Shown here piece by piece: positions 44,871-54,170 of a DNA stretch of 64,000 nt (positions within the stretch are counted from its first letter, which is position 1; each line of letters starts with the position of its first letter). This DNA is from Lentibacillus kapialis (GTDB lineage: Bacteria > Bacillota > Bacilli > Bacillales > Amphibacillaceae), in the NCBI RefSeq assembly GCF_014646635.1, contig NZ_BMNQ01000003.1:1-64000 (forward strand), in the 5' to 3' direction. Under the pieces are notes generated by a model. It had not been told where the DNA came from and ran no database searches. It worked only from the letters and a program-made list of their open reading frames with translations. The position numbers and the translations under genes are program-made.

Positions 44871-47312
44871 TTGGCACAAGCTGAAAATTATTTGGATCTT
44901 CCGCTTGAAGAAGTGCTGGGGGACCGTTTTGGTAGATACAGTAAATATATCATTCAGGAACGCGCTTTGCCGGACGCCAGGGATGGATTGAAGCCTGTTC
45001 AGCGAAGAATTTTATATGCGATGAACGAAGAAAAAAATACACACGACAAAAATTTTCGTAAATCGGCCAAAACGGTTGGTACCGTTATCGGAAATTATCA
45101 TCCGCACGGCGATAGTTCGGTATATGACGCAATGGTCCGGCTCAGTCAGGATTGGAAAGTCCGCAGCAGCCTCGTGGAAATGCATGGTAATAATGGAAGC
45201 ATTGACGGGGATCCGCCTGCGGCAATGCGTTATACCGAAGCCAGGCTATCTAGCATCGCTTCGATAATGCTCCGTGATATCGAGAAGGAAACGGTTGATT
45301 TCATACCGAATTTTGATGATACCATAACTGAACCAGTAGTTCTTCCTGCTAAATTCCCAAACTTGCTTGTCAATGGTTCAACAGGTATTTCAGCAGGTTA
45401 TGCAACAGATATACCGCCGCATAATTTGGCAGAAGTTGTAGATGCCGTCATTGCGAAAATTGATAAACCTTCCGTGACGGTGGATAAATTAATGGAGTTT
45501 CTGAAGGGTCCTGACTTTCCAACCGGTGGAACCATCCAAGGTGTTGATGGTATCCGAAAAGCGTATGAAACCGGAAAGGGAAAGGTCGTTGTCCGTGGTA
45601 AAGCTTCGATTGAAGATGTTCGCGGCGGGCGGCAGCAAATTGTCATTGATGAAATCCCGTACGACGTCAACAAAGCAGGCTTGGTCAAGAAAATGGATGA
45701 GCTGTATATTGACCGGAAGGTGGAAGGGATTGCCGAAGTCAGAGATGAAACGGATCGGACAGGACTGCGGATTGTGATTGAATTGAAAAAAGAGGCGAAC
45801 AGCGAGGGTATTTTAAATTATCTGTATAAAAATACGGATTTGCAAGTGACATACAACTTCAATATGGTTGCAATCCAGGGTAAAACACCGAAGCTGTTAT
45901 CATTGCCGGAAATTCTTGATTCATATGTTGCACATCAAAAGGACGTTCTAACAAGGCAGACCGTCTATGACTTAAATAAAGCAAAAGATCGTGCCCATAT
46001 TGTGGATGGCCTGATAAAAGCAGTTTCCATTTTAGATGAGCTTATCGCGACGATTCGATCGTCAGACGATAAACAGGATGCCAAAAAACGTATCATTGCC
46101 ACGTATAATTTTACGGAAGCACAAGCGGAAGCAATTGTCATGCTGCAGTTGTACAGGCTGACAAATACCGATGTCACATCGCTGGAACAGGAAGCCGAAG
46201 ATTTAAAAAAGCGGATCAATGAGTATGAATCATTGCTGTCGAGTGAGAAAAAACTTCTGCAGCATATCAAAAAGGGATTAAGGCAAATCAAGAAATCCTA
46301 TGCAGATGAACGGCGAACAATACTTGAAAAAGATATTGAAGAGCTAACGTTTAACATCGAAGTGACTGTGGCGAGTGAAGATGTTGTTGTATCGTCTACA
46401 AAAGATGGGTATGTCAAACGGACAAGTACGCGTTCATATAGTGCATCGAACGGTGGGGATCCCGGCATAAAAGAAGGTGATCATTTAGTCGGGTTATTTG
46501 AGCTGAATACCACTGATCATGTTTTGTTGTTTACTAATAAAGGCAAATACATTTATCTTCCTGTCCACGTATTACCGGATATCAAGTGGAAAGATATCGG
46601 ACAGCATATTTCCAATATTGTCTCGATCGGCAGAGATGAACGGATTATCCAGAGTGTGCCTGTCCGCAATTTTGAAGAAGAACAGTATCTTATCTTCTTT
46701 ACAAGAAACGGCGTGGTTAAACGCAGTGAATTGTCTTTATATAAGGCTCAACGTTATTCAAAAGCACTGATTGCCCTAAATCTCAAGGATGATGATGAAG
46801 TGATTGATGTGTTTCATACAAATGGTCACTGTGATGTATTTATTGCCTCCAATAAAGGGTTTGGCTTGTGGTATCACGAGTCCGAAATATCCATAGTCGG
46901 TCAGCGTGCAGCAGGTGTCAAAGCCATTAAACTCAAGAACGATGAACATGTTGTTAATGGTCAGGTGTTTGATGAATTAGCTGAACCCTCCATTGCCGTG
47001 GTAACACACCGTGGTGCAGCTAAACGGATGAAACTGAATCAATTTGAAAAATCCAGCCGTGCCAACAGAGGGGTCACCATGCTGCGTGAATTAAAAACAA
47101 AAGCTCACCGCCTGAGGGGATTATTTATGATAGATGAGCATGACATAATCTGCTTCCGGACAAACCAGGGTGTTACACACAGTATATTCCCATTGGAACT
47201 GTCAGTCAGTGACAGGTACAGTAACGGCTCATTCGTCATAGACAGTGACCACCGGGGTGAAGTTGCTGAAGTATGGAAAGAACCAATTTATCAAAAACCA
47301 TTTGAAGACTAA
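44871..47312 (+). CDS. parC: ParC, DNA topoisomerase IV subunit A
   Basis: The 813-residue cleavage-religation subunit has the quinolone-resistance region YHPHGDSSVYDAMVRLSQDW, the catalytic tyrosine in AMRYTEARLS, and a C-terminal beta-pinwheel with repeats such as GYVKRTSTRSY and GVVKRSELSLY. The residues at the two classic quinolone sites are serine (DSSVYD) and aspartate. TTG 44871 follows AGGGGGG. It is followed by a terminator. Confidence 0.97.
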   Translation: MAQAENYLDLPLEEVLGDRFGRYSKYIIQERALPDARDGLKPVQRRILYAMNEEKNTHDKNFRKSAKTVGTVIGNYHPHGDSSVYDAMVRLSQDWKVRSSLVEMHGNNGSIDGDPPAAMRYTEARLSSIASIMLRDIEKETVDFIPNFDDTITEPVVLPAKFPNLLVNGSTGISAGYATDIPPHNLAEVVDAVIAKIDKPSVTVDKLMEFLKGPDFPTGGTIQGVDGIRKAYETGKGKVVVRGKASIEDVRGGRQQIVIDEIPYDVNKAGLVKKMDELYIDRKVEGIAEVRDETDRTGLRIVIELKKEANSEGILNYLYKNTDLQVTYNFNMVAIQGKTPKLLSLPEILDSYVAHQKDVLTRQTVYDLNKAKDRAHIVDGLIKAVSILDELIATIRSSDDKQDAKKRIIATYNFTEAQAEAIVMLQLYRLTNTDVTSLEQEAEDLKKRINEYESLLSSEKKLLQHIKKGLRQIKKSYADERRTILEKDIEELTFNIEVTVASEDVVVSSTKDGYVKRTSTRSYSASNGGDPGIKEGDHLVGLFELNTTDHVLLFTNKGKYIYLPVHVLPDIKWKDIGQHISNIVSIGRDERIIQSVPVRNFEEEQYLIFFTRNGVVKRSELSLYKAQRYSKALIALNLKDDDEVIDVFHTNGHCDVFIASNKGFGLWYHESEISIVGQRAAGVKAIKLKNDEHVVNGQVFDELAEPSIAVVTHRGAAKRMKLNQFEKSSRANRGVTMLRELKTKAHRLRGLFMIDEHDIICFRTNQGVTHSIFPLELSVSDRYSNGSFVIDSDHRGEVAEVWKEPIYQKPFED

Positions 47313-47321
47313 CAGCCCCAT

Positions 47322-47352
47322 AGCAGGCGATATGACTTTAAGATCGCCTGCT
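47322..47352 (+). terminator. parC terminator
   Basis: AGCAGGCGAT and ATCGCCTGCT form a perfect 10-base stem with an 11-base loop, followed by GCTTATTT. Confidence 0.75.
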
Positions 47353-47429
47353 GCTTATTTCCGAAAATTTCTTTTGGTTTTCAGAAAAATATGATATAAT
47401 ACGACTACAATAAGAAGGGAGGGGTCATA

Positions 47430-48065
47430 ACGGACTTAAGAAACAAAATAGTCGATGAAGCATTGATTTTATTTGAAAAATACGGTTTTCACGGGGTGAC
47501 TGTTAACCAGATTGTTGATAGAACAGGAACTTCCAAGGGAGGTTTCTATCATCATTTTACGAGCAAGGATGAATTGTTGTTTGTCATCCATGATGCGTTC
47601 ATTACGTATGTATTGGAAAAGGCAACAATGGCGACTGAAATGTTTTCTGATCCGACTGAAAAGTTGCAGGCTATCATCAAAGATTTTGTGAAAACATTTG
47701 ACCTATACAAACCTCACATTTCGGTTTTTTATCAAGAAAACATTTACTTAAAACCCGAATATGAAAATCGCATCAAGAAAAAACGCGATCAATTTAAAGA
47801 CATTGTACTACACACTTTGAGAGAAGGAAAAGAAGCCGGAGCATTCCGCGCGGATCTTTCAGTTGACATAACAACTATGGCAATATTGGGAATGGTCAAC
47901 TGGACATACAAGTGGTATACGTATTCCGGCGCGAAGACGATTGACGAAATTGGTTCGATTTATGTGGATTTAATTTTACGCGCAGTATTGAAAGCGGATT
48001 CAACTTCAGGAAGTACATATGAGAATTTATTGATTAACAGCGTTAGAGAAGATTTTCACATGTAG
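47430..48065 (+). CDS. TetR family regulator of the acyl-CoA operon, with a non-standard start codon
   Basis: The 211-residue reading has a TetR helix-turn-helix at about residues 5-50 (KIVDEALILFEKYGFHGVTV, then IVDRTGTSKGGFYHHF) and a ligand-binding C-terminal domain. No ATG, GTG or TTG precedes helix 1. GGGAGGGG lies five bases before ACG 47430, where ATG would give M-D-L-R-N-K. The first ordinary start, TTG 47463, would delete most of helix 1. Either ACG is used weakly, the codon is mutated, or the sequence has an error. The gene probably controls the leucine/acyl-CoA genes downstream through the palindrome at 48087. Confidence 0.8.
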   Translation, partial: TDLRNKIVDEALILFEKYGFHGVTVNQIVDRTGTSKGGFYHHFTSKDELLFVIHDAFITYVLEKATMATEMFSDPTEKLQAIIKDFVKTFDLYKPHISVFYQENIYLKPEYENRIKKKRDQFKDIVLHTLREGKEAGAFRADLSVDITTMAILGMVNWTYKWYTYSGAKTIDEIGSIYVDLILRAVLKADSTSGSTYENLLINSVREDFHM

Positions 48066-48086
48066 CGATTTTTTTATGACTACCAC

Positions 48087-48104
48087 AGACCAACCAGTCG
48101 GTCT
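48087..48104. promoter_or_regulatory. TetR-type operator candidate
   Basis: The 18-base near-palindrome AGACCAACCAGTCGGTCT is symmetric at 14 of 18 positions. It lies between the TetR gene and the acyl-CoA dehydrogenase start, 20 bases before it. GACC/GGTC half-sites with this spacing are typical of TetR-family operators. Confidence 0.6.
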
Positions 48105-48124
48105 TTATTTGAAGGGGGTTAGAC

Positions 48125-49267
48125 ATGAATTTCGAGCTGACAAAAGAACAGACGATGATTCAGAAAATGGTACATGATTTTGCTGAGAAAGTTATTAAGC
48201 CAAGAGCCATTGAAATTGATAGAGAGGAAAAATTCCCGCTGGATATATTTAAACAAATGGGTGAACTTGGCATTTTGGGTATTCCTTTTCCAGAAAGGTA
48301 TGGCGGTTCCGGCGGTGACACGCTTTCCTATGCTATAGCGGTTGAAGAAGTTGGCAGAGTGTGCGGCAGTACCGGTCTCAGTTTTGCAGCAACTGTCTCA
48401 CTCGGCGCCAGTCCTATCTACTATTTTGGCACCGACGACCAGAAAGAAAAATATCTGATGCCAATGGCAGAAGGAAGAGCGCTCGGTTCATTCGGGCTGA
48501 CCGAGCCAAATGCCGGGTCAGACGCGGGGGGGACCAAAACAACAGCAGTGGAAGATGGTGACGATTATATCATCAATGGCGAGAAATGTTTTATCACTAA
48601 TGCGAGCTACGCAAAAACGATTATTGTCACTGCCGTTACTGGTAAAAACGATCAGGGCAGGAATATCATCTCCGCTATCATTATACCAACAGACACCAAG
48701 GGACTAACTATTACCAGCAACTACGATAAAATGGGGGTTCGCGGTTCAGATACAGCTGAGATTGTGCTGGATAATGTCAGAGTACCGAAAGAGAACCTGC
48801 TTGGGGATCCACAAAAAGGTTTTAACCAGTTCCTTTATACGTTGGATGGAGGCAGAATATCGATTGCATCGCTTGGTCTCGGAATTGCTCAGGCATCACT
48901 TGATAAAGCACTTGCTTATGCGAAAGAACGTAAACAATTCGGCAAATCGATATCTGACTTTCAGGCGGTTCAATTCAAACTTGCCGATATGTCTATGGAG
49001 GTTGAACTTGCGCGGAATATGGTGTATAAAGCAGCGTGGCTGAAAGATCAGGATAAGCCATTTGCTAAAGAGGCCGCATATGCCAAGCTTTATGCAACGG
49101 AAACCGCCTTCCGCGCAGCCAACCAGGCTATTCAGGTTCATGGGGGCTATGGTTATATGCGTGAATATGAAGTGGAGCGGTATTTACGTGATGCAAAACT
49201 GCTTGAGATTGGAGAGGGCACATCCGAAGTACAGCGGATGGTTATAGCAAGACAGTTGGGATGCTGA
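48125..49267 (+). CDS. Acyl-CoA dehydrogenase (probably isovaleryl-CoA dehydrogenase type)
   Basis: The 380-residue flavoprotein has the three acyl-CoA dehydrogenase domains. Motifs are GSFGLTEPNAGSDAGG (FAD/substrate loop), FITNASYA and QVHGGYGYMREYEVERYLRD. A C-terminal glutamate in LLEIGEGTSEVQR is conserved, while the catalytic base of isovaleryl-type enzymes lies elsewhere and cannot be fixed by eye. Next to carboxylase and hydratase genes, the best role is oxidation of isovaleryl-CoA in leucine breakdown, as for B. subtilis YngJ. AGGGGG precedes ATG 48125. Confidence 0.88.
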   Translation: MNFELTKEQTMIQKMVHDFAEKVIKPRAIEIDREEKFPLDIFKQMGELGILGIPFPERYGGSGGDTLSYAIAVEEVGRVCGSTGLSFAATVSLGASPIYYFGTDDQKEKYLMPMAEGRALGSFGLTEPNAGSDAGGTKTTAVEDGDDYIINGEKCFITNASYAKTIIVTAVTGKNDQGRNIISAIIIPTDTKGLTITSNYDKMGVRGSDTAEIVLDNVRVPKENLLGDPQKGFNQFLYTLDGGRISIASLGLGIAQASLDKALAYAKERKQFGKSISDFQAVQFKLADMSMEVELARNMVYKAAWLKDQDKPFAKEAAYAKLYATETAFRAANQAIQVHGGYGYMREYEVERYLRDAKLLEIGEGTSEVQRMVIARQLGC

Positions 49268-49279
49268 TAGGGGGATTCG

Positions 49280-50635
49280 ATGATAAACAAAATATTGATT
49301 GCCAATCGCGGTGAAATTGCAGCGCGGGTCATCCGTACATGTAAAGAGCTGAATATTGATACTGTTGCTGTTTATTCAGAAGCTGATCAGAAAGCGCCTT
49401 TTGTATCAATGGCTGATGAAAGCTTCTTACTGGGGCCTCCGCGTGTACAGGATAGCTACCTGAATGTGGAGAAGATCATTTCAATTGCGAAAGAAGCCAA
49501 GGTGGATGCGATTCATCCAGGCTACGGCTTTTTGAGTGAAAACGGTGTGTTTGCTGAAAAATGCGAGCAGGCGGGTATCCGGTTTATCGGCCCTTCTGCT
49601 GAAGTTATAGAGGAAATGGGAAGTAAAATTGCTGCACGAGAAGCTATGGAAAATGCAGGAGTTCCTGTCGTTCCAGGGACAGATGGTGCTGTTGCATCGT
49701 CAGATGAGGCTATTGAAATTGCCCGTGACATCGGGTATCCGATTATGCTCAAAGCGTCTGCAGGCGGTGGTGGAATTGGCATGCAAGTCGTCAATACTGA
49801 ACAAGAATTGACAAAAGCATTTGAAAGCAATTCCAAACGGGCTCGGACATTTTTTGGTGATGGTGCCATGTTTATGGAGAAAAAATTAGATCATGCCCGC
49901 CATATCGAAATACAGCTTCTGGCAGACAGTCATGGGAATGCCATTCATTTGTTCGAACGGGAATGTTCGATCCAACGTCGCAATCAAAAAGTAGTGGAGG
50001 AAGCGCCGTCGTCATTTATATCGAATGAAATCAGGCAGAAAATGGGGGAGACAGCTGTCAAAGCGGCTAAAGCACTCGAATATGTCAATGCCGGAACAAT
50101 TGAATTTCTCGTGGACAAAGAGGAAAATTTCTATTTTCTGGAGATGAACACACGCATTCAAGTGGAACACCCGGTGACAGAAGAAATAACCGGGCTGGAT
50201 ATTGTCGAGGCGCAAATCCGCATTGCAGAGGGAAGGGAGCTCTCGATCAGTCAATCAGATGTGAAAATGGATGGTCATGCCATTGAAGTGCGCATCTATG
50301 CAGAAGACCCGGTAACTTTTTTTCCATCTCCGGGGCACATTTCAGCATTTGAATTGCCGGAGGGCGAGCATATCCGTAATGAATATGCTGTAACAGATGA
50401 TTATGATGTTACCCCATATTACGATCCAATGATTGGCAAGCTGATTGCAAAAGGAACTGACCGAAGTGAAGCTATTACCTTTTTAAAAGAGGCATTATCA
50501 ACCTATAAAATCGAAGGTATTAAAACCAATATTGCCATGTTGAAGGCAGTGGTTGAGCACGATCAATTCAAAAGCGGCAATACGACAACAGCATTTATAG
50601 AAACATATTATTTACCCATGACTAAACCAAACTAG
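49280..50635 (+). CDS. Biotin carboxylase subunit of an acyl-CoA carboxylase (YngH-like)
   Basis: The 451-residue ATP-grasp enzyme carboxylates biotin. It has the N-terminal ILIANRGEIAARVIRTCKEL, the glycine-rich ATP lid KASAGGGGIGMQ and the active-site FLEMNTRIQVEHPVTE. It lacks a fused biotin domain, and the carrier is encoded separately 13 bases downstream. Together with the carboxyltransferase at 51759 it would form a 3-methylcrotonyl-CoA or propionyl-CoA carboxylase. The housekeeping AccC is an alternative, but context favours the catabolic enzyme. AGGGGG precedes ATG 49280. Confidence 0.9.
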   Translation: MINKILIANRGEIAARVIRTCKELNIDTVAVYSEADQKAPFVSMADESFLLGPPRVQDSYLNVEKIISIAKEAKVDAIHPGYGFLSENGVFAEKCEQAGIRFIGPSAEVIEEMGSKIAAREAMENAGVPVVPGTDGAVASSDEAIEIARDIGYPIMLKASAGGGGIGMQVVNTEQELTKAFESNSKRARTFFGDGAMFMEKKLDHARHIEIQLLADSHGNAIHLFERECSIQRRNQKVVEEAPSSFISNEIRQKMGETAVKAAKALEYVNAGTIEFLVDKEENFYFLEMNTRIQVEHPVTEEITGLDIVEAQIRIAEGRELSISQSDVKMDGHAIEVRIYAEDPVTFFPSPGHISAFELPEGEHIRNEYAVTDDYDVTPYYDPMIGKLIAKGTDRSEAITFLKEALSTYKIEGIKTNIAMLKAVVEHDQFKSGNTTTAFIETYYLPMTKPN

Positions 50636-50648
50636 GGAGGTTGTATAC

Positions 50649-50861
50649 ATGACAGAAATCAAAGCCTCAATGGCAGGCAGTGTATGGAAGATTACAGTAG
50701 CGGGAGGTGATAAAGTAGAATCTGATCAGGACGTTGTTATCCTGGAGTCTATGAAGATGGAGATACCGATTGCAGCTGAAACGGATGGCACTGTCAAGGA
50801 ATTGAAAGTTGCAGAAGGTGATTTTGTCAATGAAGGGGACGTCATAGCGATCATTGAATGA
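50649..50861 (+). CDS. Biotin/lipoyl attachment protein (carrier subunit)
   Basis: The 70-residue beta-barrel carrier has the biotinylation motif ESMKMEIP with lysine K36, and the paired half EGDFVNEGDVIAIIE at the end. It carries carboxybiotin between the biotin carboxylase and carboxyltransferase. It corresponds to the YngHB protein of B. subtilis. GGGAGG precedes ATG 50649. Confidence 0.93.
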   Translation: MTEIKASMAGSVWKITVAGGDKVESDQDVVILESMKMEIPIAAETDGTVKELKVAEGDFVNEGDVIAIIE

Positions 50862-50875
50862 TTCAGGACTATTGT

Positions 50876-50905
50876 TGTTCCAGTCCCTTCTAAGGGTCTG
50901 GAACA
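50876..50905 (+). other. Intercistronic hairpin
   Basis: TGTTCCAG, T, CCCTT pairs with AAGGG, T, CTGGAACA with one T-T mismatch and a two-base loop. No T run follows. It lies 14 bases after the carrier gene, where related operons continue with an HMG-CoA lyase gene. Transcript processing or attenuation is possible. Confidence 0.55.
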
Positions 50906-50955
50906 GTTGTTTAGTCAGATCTTTAGATTCGATTTGAAAGGAGTATAAATCTATT

Positions 50956-51738
50956 ATGGCATCTTTTATAGATTATGAGATAAAAGATAATCATATCGCC
51001 ATTTTAACACTTAATCGGCCGGAAGCGATGAATGCACTGTCAAAAGGGCTGCTTAAGGAATTAAATGATCGAATTCAAAAAATTAATGCTGACGATTCCA
51101 TCCGGTGCACAATCATTACTGCTTCGGGTGAAAAAGCCTTTTGCGCTGGTGCAGATCTTAAGGAACGAAAAGGAATGAACGACGAACAAGTAATTGAGGC
51201 GGTTCAATATATCGGAAGCACCGCGGTAAACATTGAAAGTATGAGAATGCCCGTTATAGCAGCTATTAATGGAGCGGCTTTCGGAGGTGGGCTGGAACTG
51301 GCATTGTCCTGTGACATCAGAATTGCCACCAATTATGCCAAATTGGGACTCACTGAAACATCCTTGGCCATTATTCCTGGAGCAGGTGGGACCCAGCGTC
51401 TGCCACGGTTAATCGGTTCAGGCCAGGCTAAACGCCTTATTTTCACAGCACAGCCCATCACCGCTGAAGAAGCATTTCAATTGGGTATTGCCGAACAAGT
51501 TGTATCAACAGAAAATTTGCTGCAGGAAGCCGTTAATATGGCGCAGTCGATTATTAAAAATGGTCCTATTGCACTCCGTCAGGCAAAAACAGCTATTAAT
51601 CAGGGCCTTCAGACTAATATTACAACAGGCCTCTCGATTGAACATCTATGCTATAAAGAAACAATAACGACGGATGATCAGCTCGAAGGATTGCACGCCT
51701 TTAAAGAAAAACGCAATCCGGTGTACCAGGGCAAATAA
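50956..51738 (+). CDS. Enoyl-CoA hydratase/isomerase (probably methylglutaconyl-CoA hydratase)
   Basis: The 260-residue crotonase-fold enzyme has the oxyanion-hole segments AFCAGADLKER and INGAAFGGGLELALSCD, and the LGLTETSLAIIPGAGGTQRLPR block with the catalytic glutamates. In the B. subtilis yng operon the equivalent YngF hydrates 3-methylglutaconyl-CoA in leucine breakdown. The operon context favours the same role, but general short-chain enoyl-CoA hydratase cannot be excluded. AAAGGAG precedes ATG 50956. Confidence 0.88.
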   Translation: MASFIDYEIKDNHIAILTLNRPEAMNALSKGLLKELNDRIQKINADDSIRCTIITASGEKAFCAGADLKERKGMNDEQVIEAVQYIGSTAVNIESMRMPVIAAINGAAFGGGLELALSCDIRIATNYAKLGLTETSLAIIPGAGGTQRLPRLIGSGQAKRLIFTAQPITAEEAFQLGIAEQVVSTENLLQEAVNMAQSIIKNGPIALRQAKTAINQGLQTNITTGLSIEHLCYKETITTDDQLEGLHAFKEKRNPVYQGK

Positions 51739-51758
51739 TCGAAGCAAGGAGGATGAAA

Positions 51759-53288
51759 ATGAATTATATTGAAGATTTACAAAAACGCGTTGGAACAATC
51801 AAAAAAGGCGGCCATAGCAAATACCATCAAAAAAATGAAGAAAAAGGAAAGTTGTTTGTCCGGAAAAGGCTTGAATTATTATTCGATGAAGACATGGACA
51901 TAGAAGATGCTTTTTTTGCAAATTGTATGGATGAAGGTTTACCTTCAGATGGCGTTGTGACGGGAATAGGCAAGGTGAATGGTCAGGATGTCTGTATCAT
52001 GGCTAATGATTCCACGGTAAAAGCAGGCTCCTGGGGCAAACGGACAGTGGAAAAAATTATCCGTATACAAGAAACAGCAGCAAAACTGGAAATTCCCATG
52101 CTCTACCTGGTGGATTCAGCGGGTGCGCGTATTACAGATCAAGTCGAAATGTTCCCTGGACGCCGCGGAGCAGGTCGTATTTTTCATAATCAGATTAAAC
52201 TGTCAGGCCGGGTACCGCAAGTATGCCTGCTTTTCGGCCCATCGGCGGCAGGAGGCGCATACATACCGGCATTCTGTGATATAGTGGTCATGGTTGATGG
52301 CAATGCGTCCATGTACCTTGGGTCTCCAAGAATGGCTGAAAAAGTTATCGGAGAGAGAGTCAGCCTTGAGGAAATGGGCGGTGCTAATATGCATTGCTCT
52401 GTATCCGGTGTTGGTGATGTGCTGGTGAAATCTGAAGAAGAAGCCATCTCATACACACGCAGTTACCTTGGCTATTTTCCTGCGAATTTCAGAAATAAGC
52501 CTGAAGCTTCTGAGCTGAAACATGTTAAGGAATTTGAAAAATCCATATCGGACCTTATTCCGGAAAATCAGAATGCACCATTTAATATGTATGATTTTAT
52601 CAAACGGATTATTGATGAGGACAGCTTTTGTGAGGTCAAGAAGACATTCGCTCCGGAACTAATTACCGGTCTCGCCCGAATAAACGGTAAGTCTGTCGGA
52701 ATTATTGCTAATCAACCACGAATGAAGGGCGGTGTGTTGTTTCCGGATTCTGCCGATAAGGGGGCGAAGTTCATTCAATTGTGTGATTCGTTTAATATTC
52801 CATTACTCTTTTTAATGGATGTTCCGGGTTTCATGATTGGAACAAAAGTTGAGCAAGCAGGCATTATTCGTCATGGGGCTAAAATGCTGGCAATGATGAG
52901 TGAGGCGACGGTACCGAAAATCTCAGTTGTTGTGCGCAAGGCTTACGGCGCAGGTCTTTATGCCATGGCTGGACCTGCATTTGAACCGGATGCCTCTCTG
53001 GCACTTCCAACCGCTCAAATTGCTGTCATGGGACCGGAAGCAGCTGTCAACGCTGTATATGCCAATAAAATTGCAGAACTCCCTGAAGAAGAGCGATCAG
53101 CTTTTATAAAAGAAAAGCAAGAAGAATATAAAGACAACATCGATATTTATCGTTTAGCTTCGGAAATGGTTGTAGATGCCATTGTTGATCCACAGGACTT
53201 ACGGGAGGATCTTATTAAACGATATAAGATATATGAAGCAAAAAACATAACATTCACTGAACGTAAACATGGTGTATATCCTGTGTAA
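51759..53288 (+). CDS. Acyl-CoA carboxyltransferase (methylcrotonyl/propionyl-CoA carboxylase beta subunit)
   Basis: The 509-residue protein has two crotonase-like halves. The N-terminal half includes LYLVDSAGARITDQVEMFPGRRGAGRIFHNQ, the C-terminal half FLMDVPGFMIGTKVEQAGIIRHGAKM and the oxyanion GAGLYAMAGPAF (quoted in parts). It transfers the carboxyl group from biotin to an acyl-CoA. FPGRRGAGRIF resembles methylcrotonyl-CoA carboxylase beta chains and B. subtilis YngE. ATG 51759 lies six bases from AAGGAGG, which abuts ATG 51753. It is the last gene of the operon. Confidence 0.88.
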   Translation: MNYIEDLQKRVGTIKKGGHSKYHQKNEEKGKLFVRKRLELLFDEDMDIEDAFFANCMDEGLPSDGVVTGIGKVNGQDVCIMANDSTVKAGSWGKRTVEKIIRIQETAAKLEIPMLYLVDSAGARITDQVEMFPGRRGAGRIFHNQIKLSGRVPQVCLLFGPSAAGGAYIPAFCDIVVMVDGNASMYLGSPRMAEKVIGERVSLEEMGGANMHCSVSGVGDVLVKSEEEAISYTRSYLGYFPANFRNKPEASELKHVKEFEKSISDLIPENQNAPFNMYDFIKRIIDEDSFCEVKKTFAPELITGLARINGKSVGIIANQPRMKGGVLFPDSADKGAKFIQLCDSFNIPLLFLMDVPGFMIGTKVEQAGIIRHGAKMLAMMSEATVPKISVVVRKAYGAGLYAMAGPAFEPDASLALPTAQIAVMGPEAAVNAVYANKIAELPEEERSAFIKEKQEEYKDNIDIYRLASEMVVDAIVDPQDLREDLIKRYKIYEAKNITFTERKHGVYPV

Positions 53289-53293
53289 TACCT

Positions 53294-53329
53294 AACTCTC
53301 CTGGTAATCATTATCATGCCGGGAGGGTT
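53294..53329 (+). terminator. Terminator of the acyl-CoA operon
   Basis: AACTCTCCTGG (53294-53304) pairs with CCGGGAGGGTT (53319-53329) using two wobbles, followed by GGCTTTATTTTTG. Confidence 0.7.
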
Positions 53330-53408
53330 GGCTTTATTTTTGTAAGTGCTTTGGTTTGTGTTATAACACTAGGAGCCTTGGACAGAATTAAAATATACAA
53401 TACTAAAG

Positions 53409-53565
53409 GTGCGTGTTCAAAAAGTCCGGTAAAAATGACACTTCGAATTTCTTCGTTGGCTTGTTTCTCCGCTTAGCGGAGGAAATATACTTAGCTCCTG
53501 CGGGAGGAAAGACCTCGGTGAGCCTCCTTGTACTCCGCACTGCGGGATCTTACCTATGCCTATCC
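53409..53565. mobile_element. MITE-like repeat, truncated copy joined to a GC-rich repeat
   Basis: The first 65 bases, starting GTGCGTGTTCAAAAAG, are the inverse of the right end of the element at 37554-37768, including GTCCGGTAAAAATGACACTT and TTCTTCGTTGGCTTG. The rest (AGCGGAGG to ACCTATGCC) differs from that element but shares GAGCC-CCTTGT and GCACTGCGGG blocks with 58977-59115. The second terminus is missing. The region is non-coding. Confidence 0.65.
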
Positions 53566-53702
53566 CAAATATGGTTATGTCAATGAATATGAATTTCACG
53601 CTTGAAAAGCTGAAATATGATACCATTAATTTAGTGGCAATGGTTTAACCAACCTGTTGTGTAAATGAGGGGTATTATAATAATCAAAGAGGTGACAAAA
53701 CA

Positions 53703-54170
53703 ATGAAGATTAAGGACTTCATGATTACCGATGTAATTTCTGTGCGGGAAGATGTGAAAATTAAAGATCTTTTGAAAACATTTGTCGATCATAAAATTGG
53801 CGGGGTCCCGGTCGTTGATGAAAATTCCCGTTTGATTGGGATGATCAGTGACGGGGATATCATCCGTTACCTGGAGCCTGATGGACGGACAATTTACGAT
53901 GCGTTTTCCATGGTATTTATAAGCCAAAAAGAAGGGTTGGCACATAAAATAGAAACCAGCATCGAACATCTTTCCTCGGAAATTATGAAAAAAAGTGTCT
54001 ATACGGTACTTCCGGATGATGAAATTGAAAGGGCACTGTCAATATTATCCCGCTACCACTTCAAAAAAGTTCCGGTTGTTGATGAATCGAACAAGGTTAT
54101 CGGTGTTATAAGCCGCGGGGATATTATCCGGTCGGTGTATAATAAAGTGATTTCAAATACAGATGATTGA
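53703..54170 (+). CDS. CBS domain-containing protein
   Basis: The 155-residue protein consists of two CBS domains. The first (about 1-62) contains HKIGGVPVVDENSRLIGMIS, the second (about 95-150) HFKKVPVVDESNKVIGVISRGDII. Stand-alone CBS pairs bind adenine nucleotides and act as energy or signal sensors; the target here is unknown. GAGGTG precedes ATG 53703. It is flanked by the repeat and by dynA. Confidence 0.9.
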   Translation: MKIKDFMITDVISVREDVKIKDLLKTFVDHKIGGVPVVDENSRLIGMISDGDIIRYLEPDGRTIYDAFSMVFISQKEGLAHKIETSIEHLSSEIMKKSVYTVLPDDEIERALSILSRYHFKKVPVVDESNKVIGVISRGDIIRSVYNKVISNTDD

